From an uncultured Bacteroidota bacterium (GTDB lineage: Bacteria > Bacteroidota > Bacteroidia > Chitinophagales > Chitinophagaceae): a stretch of DNA of 64,000 nt. Of this stretch, positions 15,501 to 22,996 are shown piece after piece. The notes under the pieces are model-generated. The model saw only the letters and a list, made by a program, of their open reading frames with translations. It was not told the origin of the DNA and did not search any database. How positions within the stretch are numbered: position 1 is the stretch's first letter; each line of letters begins with the position of its first letter. A program made the position numbers and the translations under genes. Where the stretch lies: the NCBI GenBank assembly GCA_937928385.1, contig CALEZD010000077.1, forward strand, positions 62,001 through 126,000, written 5' to 3'.

Positions 15501-17720
15501 GGTAAATACATTGCCATTCCTGAATGGCTCGGTAACTACATAACTCAATGTAAATGAATCGAGCTCGCAATAGGTGCTTTGTACCGATGTCTTTACAATA
15601 GAAACGCTGGTATCGGGGGTTATTTTCAGGATGAATGCGTCATTGGAACCGCCTCCATACGAATTCTGAGCACCGTTGTAGCTGATGCCCGTGGTGCTGG
15701 CTGTATTGCCTACTACGTACATGTGCCCGCCCGATTTTCCCCTGGCTACTCCATAGCCATAGTCATTGTCGGTACCACCATAGTAAGTAGCCCATATTTT
15801 ATCACCCGCAGGATTATAGATAGCAATAAAGGCATCCACATTGCCACCTATTGTGGTATTAAATGCATCAGGCGTGGCCAGCCCGCTTGAAGCAAAAGTA
15901 TTACCTGTTGTATTCAGGTTGCCTGAGTGGTCCAGCACTACATTACCGCCATTGTCTGTGCTGTTATCCCCGAAATATGTGCCCCATGTCCTGTCGCCGG
16001 TGCTGTCAAATTTGGCCAGGAACATATCTCTTCCCCCACCGATGGACGGTTGCGCTGTGCCTGTAGTTGATATGCCTGTTGAACTCTCTGTTGAGCCGCA
16101 GATATACACATTGCTGCTGTCGCCTACCACTAAACCGCGTGCCAGGTCTATACCCGAACCGCCATAATAGGTAGCCCATATCATGCTGCCGGTAGCAGGA
16201 TTAAATTTTGCAATCATTACATCGATACTGCTGCCTCCCGGCTTGCTGGAAGCGTGTGTTCCGGTAGTGCCCATGCCTGTACTCTGGAAATTCCCGGCAG
16301 CATATACCACACCTGCACTATCCGCACCTACTATCGTAAATCCATCATCTGCCGTTCCTCCATAGTAGGTAGCCCACTGTCGTACACCACTGGTATTGAA
16401 TTTGGCAACAAACCCGTCAAACCCACCACCTCTTGTCGTTTGATAAGTAGTAGCAATACCTGTATCGCTCTTAGTGATGCCGGCGAGGTAAACATTCAAT
16501 GATGAGTCGCAAACTATGCCTGTCTGGTAGTCGTTACCATCCCGTTCGTCCGCAGCACCGCCATAGTACGTCCCCCATATACGCTGTCCCGATGGGTTCA
16601 TTTTTACTAAGAAGCAATCACTACCACCACCTCCGTAGGCCGGTTGGTGAGAGCCTGTTGTGGCAATGCCGGAATATGAAGTGTCTGTCCATCCGCAAAA
16701 GAGGATATTGTTTTGTTTATCAACCGTAATGGCGTTGATGGCTTCTTTTCCTGCCCCGCCGTAGTAGGTCGACCATATCCTGACACCACCTGCCGTGTAC
16801 CGGGTAATAAAGCCATCTTCCTGCCCGCCAAAGGTAGTCTGGTGGGCGCCCGATGTATATACGTTGGTTGAAGAGGCGCTGCCGGTTCTGCCCGCCATGT
16901 ATACGTTACCTGCCGTGTCAGACGAGGCGCACATACCCCTGTCTTCGCTGCTGCCGCCCATATAGCTGGCCCACTCCAGCGATGGGTCTATAATTATGTT
17001 ACCGTTATGCTGCGCTACTTTGAAGCTGATGGTATTGTTTTCTAAAATATACTCAGACGGGATGGGAATATCAGTATTGGCATAGAAGGTATACGGCGCT
17101 TTTTCTGTAACGCTGCCCATAGGGGTGGTGGCGGTAATATTGCCCTGCTCATTGACCAGGTTTTGGGCGCCGTTATATTTTATTTTTATGTCAGAAACAT
17201 TGCCGCCGGGATGCACAATGAAATCGTATTTCAGCCCACCATCTGTCATATACAACACCCAGTCTATATGGGGGTATATATCAGCGTATACTATTCTACG
17301 ATATGCCTGCGCTGTTGCTCCTTCCAGGTTTTGTATATAATATCTCTCATTATAGTTAAGCGGTTGTGCTGTTGTGGGTTGTATTTTGGTATTGGCGCCC
17401 TCTAATGTAACGTCCAGCCTGTAGCCTTCAAATTGCAATACATTACCTTCTCTATCGCGTGCAGATGGCTTTGTCCACTGGTAGTGCAGTTCGCCCGCAC
17501 CAATAAAAATATTCAGTACTCCCGCAGGTAGTTTAAAGTCAATTTCATTACGGAGATGATTATGCTGGTCCCTTACCTGCCCCACGTTTTGAATAAAGCC
17601 TGCCACCGGTTTTGATGAAAAAGCTTCACCCTCCGCAGCGCACACGCCTTCTGCTGAAAAAAAGCTTATCAGTAAGAGCAATACAAAAGCTATTATACTT
17701 TTGTGTATAACGTTTACCAT
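12546..17720 (-). CDS. Giant T9SS-secreted protein with SBBP repeats and Ig-like modules
   Basis: 1724 residues. Order of parts: Sec signal peptide (about 1-28); an N-terminal region with FIQNVGQVRD and YDFIVHPGGNVSDIKI as found ahead of SBBP repeats (to about 240); seven SBBP beta-propeller repeats (about 245-710), each with a W-x-T/S-Y-x-GG motif such as WATYYGG, the sixth altered to WGTYFGD; a linker; about ten Ig/PKD-like modules (about 790-1630), each starting with CxGDTLxLN-like text and a [YF]-x-W-x-GP motif; and a C-terminal T9SS type A domain with LFPNPNKGNF, GMVVYADI and GVYIFRIMMSGK. It should be exported through the inner membrane by Sec and then secreted or anchored by T9SS. It is probably an adhesin or surface structural protein; enzymatic activity is not indicated. 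Confidence 0.88.
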   Translation of the reverse strand: MVNVIHKSIIAFVLLLLISFFSAEGVCAAEGEAFSSKPVAGFIQNVGQVRDQHNHLRNEIDFKLPAGVLNIFIGAGELHYQWTKPSARDREGNVLQFEGYRLDVTLEGANTKIQPTTAQPLNYNERYYIQNLEGATAQAYRRIVYADIYPHIDWVLYMTDGGLKYDFIVHPGGNVSDIKIKYNGAQNLVNEQGNITATTPMGSVTEKAPYTFYANTDIPIPSEYILENNTISFKVAQHNGNIIIDPSLEWASYMGGSSEDRGMCASSDTAGNVYMAGRTGSASSTNVYTSGAHQTTFGGQEDGFITRYTAGGVRIWSTYYGGAGKEAINAITVDKQNNILFCGWTDTSYSGIATTGSHQPAYGGGGSDCFLVKMNPSGQRIWGTYYGGAADERDGNDYQTGIVCDSSLNVYLAGITKSDTGIATTYQTTRGGGFDGFVAKFNTSGVRQWATYYGGTADDGFTIVGADSAGVVYAAGNFQSTGMGTTGTHASSKPGGSSIDVMIAKFNPATGSMIWATYYGGSGIDLARGLVVGDSSNVYICGSTESSTGISTTGTAQPSIGGGRDMFLAKFDSTGDRTWGTYFGDNSTDNGGNVVLDHSGNLNTTGNTFASSGLATPDAFNTTIGGNVDAFIAIYNPAGDKIWATYYGGTDNDYGYGVARGKSGGHMYVVGNTASTTGISYNGAQNSYGGGSNDAFILKITPDTSVSIVKTSVQSTYCELDSFTLSYVVTEPFRNGNVFTVQLSNSSGSFASPVNIGTKTASAPGSIGVKLPAGAIGTGFRIRIVATLPIDTSYDNDFDINIKALPTKPVATNNGPVCSNDTLNLYSTISTSGSTYTWTGPDGYYAITRNATRINMTAANHTGNYIITADLNGCKRKDTTTATIIQAAPKPNLTSNAPLCSGDNLNLIASNLTLNMEMKWSGPNGFSDTGKVSATPISKPRNNVSTSDAGNYIFTIWMNNCPSRDTVAVTVAQKPNPVTASSNSPVCTHEKLQLSANTSTTGVVYNWTGPGSFIANNQQNPTRTNLQTSHSGNYIVEADMLGCKVRDTVVVTINQSPAKPLASANKTAICSDEDLILTGTNVTGSTRLWTHAGSSWNGGTNNNIATRYNIQVSDAGDYIFTVTNSNGCLQRDTVSITVTQSYPLPITAVASPGTVVCPTTPMQFIPVGKPAGAQVTWTDPANQKHYDTIYKIPSASYSDSGWYVVEVVTGACSLAVDSVHLSVVDTISPPVLTLPSYACEGDTLKLNISHPHLDSFYLTYPGAINYGPFKNLTFNSLNKPDNHGTYILKVQSGGCTAYDTGYLEVRSRPEKPVATNNGPLCEGETLDLNTNSSTPGVTYNWAGPSGYSSNTQNPSIPNVDSGIHAGYYISRAFTNGCYSTPDSTLVAIILNPAPQIGTNSPVCEGANIVMSVAGKPDETYSWMSLSNPGFSGSGPSATIGNAGLNDGGRYVVTVVSGATGCTGKDTADVRVIPLPGIPETSYNGPLCTGDTLVLNVSDTSTNVLYVWTGPNGYTYLDKQAFKPGVVEGDSGPYVVIVEREGCTRRDTLDVLVKPRPETPEISSNSPLTSGETLYLKMNNPTQGASFQWRGPNNYGSLVQNPVIDNATTAASGTYSLVSTLNGCSSSAITIVIVNAGEAETEELVLFPNPNKGNFSVRAKVSRDQIMPFEVVNVLGMVVYADIVPTQDRRMERKIDIDGGLPSGVYIFRIMMSGKSREVPFSIVR

Positions 17721-17819
17721 TGATTACAATTTTCGTTATTTAAAGATAGTTAAAATGAAGGAGAGTACCTGATATGGTGCGGAGCAGCAGCGGTTTTATG
17801 CTGATTTTAATGTTCTGGT

Positions 17820-18101
17820 TTAAAGTTGCCTGATGAAACTTTCAATAGTAGTGCGGATAACGGTTTTCAACTCATGAGTCAATACCTTATCATCAGTTTC
17901 ACTACCCCTGTTTTTTTCCATGAATTTCACCCCGTAGGCGGTCAAATCCTTTTCCATCAGTTTCAGCAGGGTCATCAGGTCGTCAAAGGGAGGGCGAGCA
18001 CCCTGTTCAGCAGTCATGATCTGTACCTGGGCCAGGTATTTAGCCGATACAGCATCTGCAATGCTGATAAAACTGTCTATTGTATTGTTAACCTGACTCA
18101 T
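17820..18101 (-). CDS. Small cytoplasmic helical protein, unknown
   Basis: 93 residues starting MSQVNNTIDSFISIADAVSAKYLAQVQ and ending TVIRTTIESFIRQL. It is mostly amphipathic helix, without signal peptide or cysteine. An upstream reading from 18152 would add a hydrophobic leader; the ATG at 18101 is preferred on composition. No family is recognised. The gene stands alone between the giant secreted protein and the mini-lipoproteins. Confidence 0.5.
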   Translation of the reverse strand: MSQVNNTIDSFISIADAVSAKYLAQVQIMTAEQGARPPFDDLMTLLKLMEKDLTAYGVKFMEKNRGSETDDKVLTHELKTVIRTTIESFIRQL

Positions 18102-18190
18102 TAAAAGCATTAGGGGTATAACAAATATATAAAATTGCTTTAAATATAGCAATAATGAAAATCAGGCAGGGAGGCAATGTTGACAGAAAA

Positions 18191-18214
18191 AAACCGGCTC
18201 TTTGTCAGCCGGTT
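18191..18214 (-). terminator. Rho-independent terminator after mini-lipoprotein A
   Basis: An 8-bp stem AACCGGCT / AGCCGGTT with loop CTTTGTC (18192-18214) is followed on the minus strand by a run of T (AAAAAAA on the plus strand at 18187-18193). It lies 12 bp after the stop codon of the gene at 18227-18445. Confidence 0.85.
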
Positions 18215-18226
18215 ATATTTTATGAA

Positions 18227-18445
18227 TTATTTGATGGTACAGGTAAGTTTTTCTTTTTCAGGAAAAACACTACGCTGCCTGGTAGCCCAGTCATCGCACA
18301 AACGCTTGGCGTGCGACTTTTGGTTGGTCCAATAGGTCATCTCGCTTTTTTCACTTGATACATTGTCGTTGCATTCACATACATATTCTTTAGTGCAAGA
18401 TGCGAATATTACAGTAGCAGCTACCAGTATTAAAAATCTCTTCAT
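18227..18445 (-). CDS. Cysteine-rich mini-lipoprotein A
   Basis: 72 residues with a lipoprotein signal peptide (MKRFLILVAATVIFASC, lipobox FASC at residues 14-17). The mature part holds the pattern VCECND...AKRLCDDWAT...LTCTIK, i.e. four further cysteines that could form two disulfides. The gene directly upstream (18564-18791) encodes a protein with the same cysteine frame, so the two are paralogues. No known family. Expected at the outer or inner membrane facing the periplasm. Confidence 0.65.
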   Translation of the reverse strand: MKRFLILVAATVIFASCTKEYVCECNDNVSSEKSEMTYWTNQKSHAKRLCDDWATRQRSVFPEKEKLTCTIK

Positions 18446-18563
18446 TTGTTAGAACATTTACGCTTATAACCAAACAAGTGGCTAAGTTAACAAAATTATA
18501 AAACTCTCCTCTATTTTCATATACTTCCTGCCATGTATTTGTCATAAATAATCAAGGCTTGCG

Positions 18564-18791
18564 TCAATCTATTTCACATTGAATATTTTTTCCATAAGCA
18601 TTGGCAGTATCTGCATAGTCTTTGCAGCGGTATGCGGCCTCGCCCGATGTGGGTACCCTGATGGTATAGATGGTATCGCTTTGGCCCGTGCTTTTGTCGT
18701 TGCAACGGCAGGTGTACCCGTAAGTATCTTTCTTTTTGCAGGCAATGAAACCCGCTGTAAGCATTAATAATACCAGGACTATATTTTTCAT
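18564..18791 (-). CDS. Cysteine-rich mini-lipoprotein B (paralogue of A)
   Basis: 75 residues, signal peptide MKNIVLVLLMLTAGFIAC with lipobox FIAC. The mature part reads TCRCND...AAYRCKDYADT...IQCEID and aligns with mini-lipoprotein A over CxCND, AxxxCxDxA and the last cysteine. The gene starts 21 bp downstream of the TonB-dependent receptor stop on the same strand, so receptor, B and A may be one transcript ended by the terminator at 18191-18214. Function unknown. Confidence 0.65.
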   Translation of the reverse strand: MKNIVLVLLMLTAGFIACKKKDTYGYTCRCNDKSTGQSDTIYTIRVPTSGEAAYRCKDYADTANAYGKNIQCEID

Positions 18792-18812
18792 CTCTTATGT
18801 TTTATGTTTTTG

Positions 18813-21263
18813 TCAGAAATCAACTATCAGTTTTGCATTGATGAGCCGCGATGTCAGGCGGTTGGGCACTGCAAAGGTAAGGCCGCTGCTCTGATCCTGT
18901 ATCCAGGTGTAAGATATAGTGTTTTGAATACCCAGCAGGTTGAACGCTTCGGCGCTGAACCAGATTTTTTTGAAGCTGCCCAGCAGTTTTTTGTCGGCAT
19001 GCTTGCTTCCATCCAGCAGCAGGGCCGAGAAACCTATATCTACACGTATATATTGCGGCAGGCGCAGGGTATCAGCATAGCGTTTCTGGTCGGGAGGGCC
19101 AAAGGGCAGCCCGGTGGAATACATCAGGTTCAGGTGCATTTTAAAGTTCTTGTTGCGGGGCAGGTAATCTTCAAAATACATACCGAGCATAAAACGCTGG
19201 TCGGCGGGGCGGGGCACATAGCCGGGCTGTACCGTGGCGCTGTCTGCCCCGGCAGTGTTCTTATATATAATAATATCGTCGGTAATGTCTTCTTCCGCCT
19301 TCATGATGCCGATGCTTATCCATGAGGTAGCATCTTTTACAATATCGCCGTATATACGCATCTCACCGCCATAAATGCGGCCAATAGCATTGTTTTTGCC
19401 GAAATATCGTATGCGTACATTGTCGTATTCATAAGGCACAATATCCCACAAGCCTTTGTAATACACTTCTGTAGTGAGTTTGAAAGGGCGTCCCCAACTG
19501 TGGAAATTATAGTCGCTGCCCAGGAGTATATGAAATGATTTCTGCGCCTTGAGCGATTGGTTGACGTTGCCATTCAGGTCGCGCATCTCGCGATAGAACG
19601 GGGGCTGCTGGTACAACCCGCCCGCCAGTTTAAAGACGATATCACTCTTCCACTCGGGCTTGTAGGCCAGGTGGGCGCGCGGGCTTATCAGTAATTCTCC
19701 GTTCAGGGTACTGTAATTGAACCGGGCTCCAACCGATCCTGTCAGGTTGATGGAATCGCCTATTTTGAAATTATCCTGCAGGTAGCCGGTGTACCTGATA
19801 TAATTAAACTCTGACGAGGAAGTGTACACCCTGGTCAGCTCCAGGGTATTGGGGTCGAAGGGTTGGGTAAAGCCTGCGGAGTCGCGGCGCTCCCATTCGT
19901 TCAACTTGTCGCTTATTGATGTGATGTTTGCGCCCAGGCCCCATTGTACAAAATGTTTACCGCCATCGTAACTGCCCCTGTGCCCTATATCGCCTACGTT
20001 TACCTGCAGGTAGTTGCGGGCATAACTGTGTATAATACCCGTGCCGAGGTAGGTTTTCAATTGTCCGAAGCTCTCTTTGCCCAGGTCTGTTTCCAGCTCG
20101 CCCAGCAGGTATTCTCCCAGGAAGTCATAAGTTTCTTTTTCATTGGTCTGGAAACCGGATGCCAGGAACTTCAGCCTTAGCTTATTGTTGGGTTTGAATG
20201 TGGTGGAGATACCCCCGAAGCGTGAATCAAACTGGTCTATTTCCTGCCCGTCGTAAAACACGCGGAGTTGGAATGCCTTATTGATAAGCCCGAAACTACT
20301 GGTCTGCTCTTCGGGCACAAAGTTGAAACGGTTTCGGGCGTAGTTGCCTATCAGTTCTACCTCCCATTTGGGGCTGAAATGGTATTTGATATCCGCCTGT
20401 ACATCAGTAAAAGAGGGGTTGTACACGCCCTTGGTTGGCTGCGCCTGCAACAAGTATTGGTTGCTTTTTTGCCTTGCGCCGGCCAGCCAGGTAAGTTTGC
20501 CGTTTTTAGAAGCACCCTCCAGTGCCAGGCTGGCACCTAAGGCACTCAACATGGCACGTCCGCCAAATTCTGTGGGGTTCTTATAATTCACATCCAATAC
20601 GCTGGACATTTTATCGCCATACTTAGACTGAAAACCACCAATAGAAAAATTGACTCCTGAAACCAGGTCGGCGTTCACAAAGCTCATGCCTTCCTGCTGT
20701 CCGCTGCGGGTAAGGAAGGGGCGGTAAATTTCAAAGTCGTTGACATATACCAGGTTCTCGTCGTAGTTGCCGCCGCGTACATTATACTGAGAGGTCATCT
20801 CGTTGTTGCTACCTACATAAGTTTTTATGAGCGCCTCTACACCACTGCCAAAACCAACTGTAGGTATCAGGCTGGCTTTGCTTACATCCAGTTTTATATT
20901 ACCTGCTTCTTCGCTGCGGTCTGCCACCTTCGTTACTTCATCCAGTTGTTTGGCATCTTGTTTCAGTTGTATATCTATGGTCTTGCTCTGGCCGGGCACC
21001 ATCATCAGCGACTGCGTCTGTGTTTCGTAGCCTACGAATGTAAATGCTACCGTGATGGTGCTGTTGGCAGGTACCTGTAGTTCGTAGTTGCCTTTCCTGT
21101 CAGTACTTGTGCCGATACCCGTACCGCTCACCGCCACTGTTACCGATTCTATGGCCCTGCCCCTCTCGTTGGTAATACGTCCTTTGATATAGGCAAACTG
21201 CTGGGCGAAACCGGTGGCAGCCAGTGTAAAGAAGCATAAAATGAAAGCGGTGAGTTTCTGCAT
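18813..21263 (-). CDS. TonB-dependent outer membrane receptor with carboxypeptidase-like domain
   Basis: 816 residues: signal peptide (about 1-21), a carboxypeptidase-regulatory-like domain (about 25-110: YIKGRITNERGRAIESVTV, FVGYETQTQSL), a plug (about 115-240 with QYNVRGGNYDENLVYVNDFE and GGFQSKYGDKMSSVLDVN), then a 22-strand barrel ending RLINAKLIVDF with the terminal Phe. It imports a ligand across the outer membrane using TonB energy. There is no SusD partner, so glycan import of the Sus type is unlikely. It lies 27 bp downstream of rpe and just upstream of the two mini-lipoproteins. The substrate is not indicated. Confidence 0.88.
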   Translation of the reverse strand: MQKLTAFILCFFTLAATGFAQQFAYIKGRITNERGRAIESVTVAVSGTGIGTSTDRKGNYELQVPANSTITVAFTFVGYETQTQSLMMVPGQSKTIDIQLKQDAKQLDEVTKVADRSEEAGNIKLDVSKASLIPTVGFGSGVEALIKTYVGSNNEMTSQYNVRGGNYDENLVYVNDFEIYRPFLTRSGQQEGMSFVNADLVSGVNFSIGGFQSKYGDKMSSVLDVNYKNPTEFGGRAMLSALGASLALEGASKNGKLTWLAGARQKSNQYLLQAQPTKGVYNPSFTDVQADIKYHFSPKWEVELIGNYARNRFNFVPEEQTSSFGLINKAFQLRVFYDGQEIDQFDSRFGGISTTFKPNNKLRLKFLASGFQTNEKETYDFLGEYLLGELETDLGKESFGQLKTYLGTGIIHSYARNYLQVNVGDIGHRGSYDGGKHFVQWGLGANITSISDKLNEWERRDSAGFTQPFDPNTLELTRVYTSSSEFNYIRYTGYLQDNFKIGDSINLTGSVGARFNYSTLNGELLISPRAHLAYKPEWKSDIVFKLAGGLYQQPPFYREMRDLNGNVNQSLKAQKSFHILLGSDYNFHSWGRPFKLTTEVYYKGLWDIVPYEYDNVRIRYFGKNNAIGRIYGGEMRIYGDIVKDATSWISIGIMKAEEDITDDIIIYKNTAGADSATVQPGYVPRPADQRFMLGMYFEDYLPRNKNFKMHLNLMYSTGLPFGPPDQKRYADTLRLPQYIRVDIGFSALLLDGSKHADKKLLGSFKKIWFSAEAFNLLGIQNTISYTWIQDQSSGLTFAVPNRLTSRLINAKLIVDF

Positions 21264-21290
21264 CTGTTTGTTAACGGTAATAGTTGAAGA

Positions 21291-21944
21291 TTATTTCCCG
21301 GCCTGTTTCAGTTTTTTAATGGTTGCTACCGGGTCGGGCGAAGAGAATACAGTATTGCCGGCTACCAGCACATCGGCACCTGCCGCTACCAGTGCGGGTG
21401 CGTTATCCAGTGTCACGCCGCCATCTACTTCTATCAATGCCTTACTGCCGGTTGCTGCAATCATTGCCTTAAGTTTTTTTACCTTTTCCAGCGCCTGGGG
21501 TATAAATTTTTGTCCGCCGAAGCCGGGGTTTACGCTCATAATCAGTACCAGGTCAATATCGGCTATTATATCTTCCAGCACCTGTACCGGCGTGTGTGGG
21601 TTGAGCGACACGCCCGCCTTCATGCCCAGGGCTTTGATAGCCTGTATATTGCGGTGCAGGTGAGGGCTGGCCTCGTAATGTACCGTCAGTACATCAGCAC
21701 CGGCATCTTTGAAGTCTGCAAAATATTTTTCAGGTTCTACTATCATCAGGTGAACGTCAAAGGTTTTGGTGGCTACCTTTTTCATGGTTTTGATGATGGA
21801 CATGCCGTAGCTGATATTGGGCACAAAACGCCCGTCCATCACGTCCAGGTGAAACCAGTCGGCTTCGCTGTTGTTCACCATTTCTATATCACGGCCCAGG
21901 TTCAGAAAATCGGCGGAAAGTATGGAAGGCGCTATCAGTGGCAT
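21291..21944 (-). CDS. rpe: Ribulose-phosphate 3-epimerase
   Basis: 217 residues, normal length. A TIM barrel with the family signatures APSILSADF (residues 4-12), DWFHLDVMDGRFVPN, DVHLMIVEPEKY, VLIMSVNPGFGGQKF and IEVDGGVTLDNAP; the metal-binding His and Asp residues of these motifs are all present. It interconverts ribulose-5-phosphate and xylulose-5-phosphate in the pentose phosphate pathway. It is the first gene of a short minus-strand run leading into the TonB-dependent receptor (27 bp). The upstream 440 bp are non-coding and hold a GGTTAA-rich simple repeat and a candidate small RNA. Confidence 0.95.
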   Translation of the reverse strand: MPLIAPSILSADFLNLGRDIEMVNNSEADWFHLDVMDGRFVPNISYGMSIIKTMKKVATKTFDVHLMIVEPEKYFADFKDAGADVLTVHYEASPHLHRNIQAIKALGMKAGVSLNPHTPVQVLEDIIADIDLVLIMSVNPGFGGQKFIPQALEKVKKLKAMIAATGSKALIEVDGGVTLDNAPALVAAGADVLVAGNTVFSSPDPVATIKKLKQAGK

Positions 21945-21975
21945 TGCTCAATATTTTATTTTGGTCTGCAAGATA

Positions 21976-22027
21976 AGGTTAATGGTTTAAAGGGTTTAAA
22001 AGTTAATAGGTTAAAAGGTTAATAAGG
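21976..22027. repeat. Degenerate GGTTAA/GTTTAAA simple repeat upstream of rpe
   Basis: About 50 bases made of variants of AGGTTAA and GGGTTTAAA, in the 5' non-coding region of rpe. It looks like a slippage-prone simple repeat. No gene is seen in it. Confidence 0.6.
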
Positions 22028-22206
22028 TACCCGGGCGGGTGTTTTTTACCCAAAAATGTTAAGTAATTGCACGAAAACTGTGCAAAAATGCGTAACCGGG
22101 AGTTAATAATGTGTAGTTGCAATGAATTGATAGCCATTTTGTTATATTTTATCCTGTTAACTTTTGTTAAGTAAAACAGTGTATGCGCAGGAAAATGACA
22201 TCCATG

Positions 22207-22235
22207 AAAAAAGCCCCATCGTTTCCGAGGGGGCT
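22207..22235 (-). terminator. Rho-independent terminator without an upstream protein gene
   Basis: Stem AGCCCC/GGGGCT with an inner TCG/CGA stem and TTTC loop, followed on the minus strand by six T. No protein gene on the minus strand lies between it and the divergent gene at 22388, which is why a small RNA is suggested. Confidence 0.7.
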
Positions 22236-22300
22236 GTGCCTTATATTTTATGATATGTTTTTTCTTTGTAGTTGGGTGCATAGGTTATGTGGTTTTTATT
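22207..22300 (-). ncRNA. Candidate small RNA or leader with own promoter and terminator
   Basis: On the minus strand a perfect TAnnTTTG box (22305-22312) is followed, about 70 bases on, by a GC-rich hairpin AGCCCC / GGGGCT (22212-22217 with 22230-22235, inner stem TCG/CGA) and then six T. This gives a predicted transcript of about 90 nt that ends before rpe. It could be a small RNA, or an attenuated leader of rpe. A short frame starting ATGCACCCAACTAC lies inside it and could encode a leader peptide. Confidence 0.4.
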
Positions 22301-22304
22301 ATGA

Positions 22305-22312
22305 CAAAGATA
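22305..22312 (-). promoter_or_regulatory. Candidate -7 box TATCTTTG of the small RNA
   Basis: Full match to TAnnTTTG on the minus strand, about 70 bp upstream of the terminator hairpin at 22212-22235. Confidence 0.4.
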
Positions 22313-22387
22313 CGTAAAAACAATAATAATACATTAAAAACAAAATTTAAAATTCACTAAATTGCTTTTGGCATAAACTGTAACAAT

Positions 22388-22930
22388 ATGGGCAAACTCT
22401 TCGATACCATCACCCCACAACTGCAAGAGTGGATATCCGCTCAAAAAATATTCTTTGTGGCTACCGCACCACTGTCGGGCGAGGGGCATATCAACTGTTC
22501 GCCTAAAGGACTGGATTCGCTGCGGGTAACCGGGCCTGACACTGTTGTGTACCAGGACCTGACAGGTAGTGGTGTTGAAACCATCGCACATCTAAAGGAG
22601 AATGGCCGTATCGTCATCATGTTTTGTGCTTTTGACGGACCGCCAAAGATTGTACGTATTCATGGGCAGGGGGAGGTGATTGAACCCGAACAGCCTGAAT
22701 TTGCCGAGCTGGAGGGAATATTTCCTCCACGCCAGGGGACACGGGCTTTTATAAGAGTAAAGGCTACCCGCATATCAGACTCATGCGGCTATGCCGTGCC
22801 GCTGATGGAATATAAGGCCGACCGTGACGTACTGGACAAATGGGTGACCAATAAAGGCGATGATGGCCTGAAAATATACAGGGCGGAAAAGAACCTGCAA
22901 AGCATTGACGGCCTGCCGGGGTTGGATTGA
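22388..22930 (+). CDS. Pyridoxamine 5'-phosphate oxidase-family (FMN-binding) protein
   Basis: 180 residues with the split-barrel flavin-binding pattern: KLFDTITPQLQEWISAQKIFFVATAP, then GHINCSPKGLDSLRV, VVYQDLTGSGVETIAHLKENGRIVIMFCAF and PKIVRIHGQGEV. This is the PPOX-class subgroup often called pyridoxamine 5'-phosphate oxidase-like, whose members bind FMN or F420 but mostly lack a proven reaction. It is not PdxH: it lacks the full PdxH length and C-terminal signature. It is monocistronic and is followed 66 bp later by asd on the same strand. Confidence 0.82.
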   Translation: MGKLFDTITPQLQEWISAQKIFFVATAPLSGEGHINCSPKGLDSLRVTGPDTVVYQDLTGSGVETIAHLKENGRIVIMFCAFDGPPKIVRIHGQGEVIEPEQPEFAELEGIFPPRQGTRAFIRVKATRISDSCGYAVPLMEYKADRDVLDKWVTNKGDDGLKIYRAEKNLQSIDGLPGLD

Positions 22931-22969
22931 AAATTCTGAAACTCATTTTTTACCTGTCATACTTGCCCT

Positions 22970-22977
22970 TATCTTTG
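22970..22977 (+). promoter_or_regulatory. Candidate -7 box TATCTTTG for asd
   Basis: Full TAnnTTTG match 19 bp before the asd start codon at 22997. The leader would be only about 12-15 nt. Confidence 0.5.
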
Positions 22978-22996
22978 CAGCCTTAAAAAAATAGTC

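Larger units (their letters stand above)
21945..22387. other. 443-bp non-coding region between rpe and the PPOX gene
   Basis: Lies between two divergently transcribed genes. It holds the GGTTAA-rich repeat (21976-22027), a hairpin with a T-run on the minus strand (22207-22235) and a -7 box on the minus strand (22305-22312). A 92-codon open frame on the minus strand (22003-22281) runs through the hairpin and repeat and is judged not to be a gene. Confidence 0.6.

Noticed and set aside
22003..22281. 92-codon open frame upstream of rpe
   Set aside because: Runs through a terminator hairpin and a simple repeat; only its first codons are mentioned as a possible leader peptide in the small RNA candidate.
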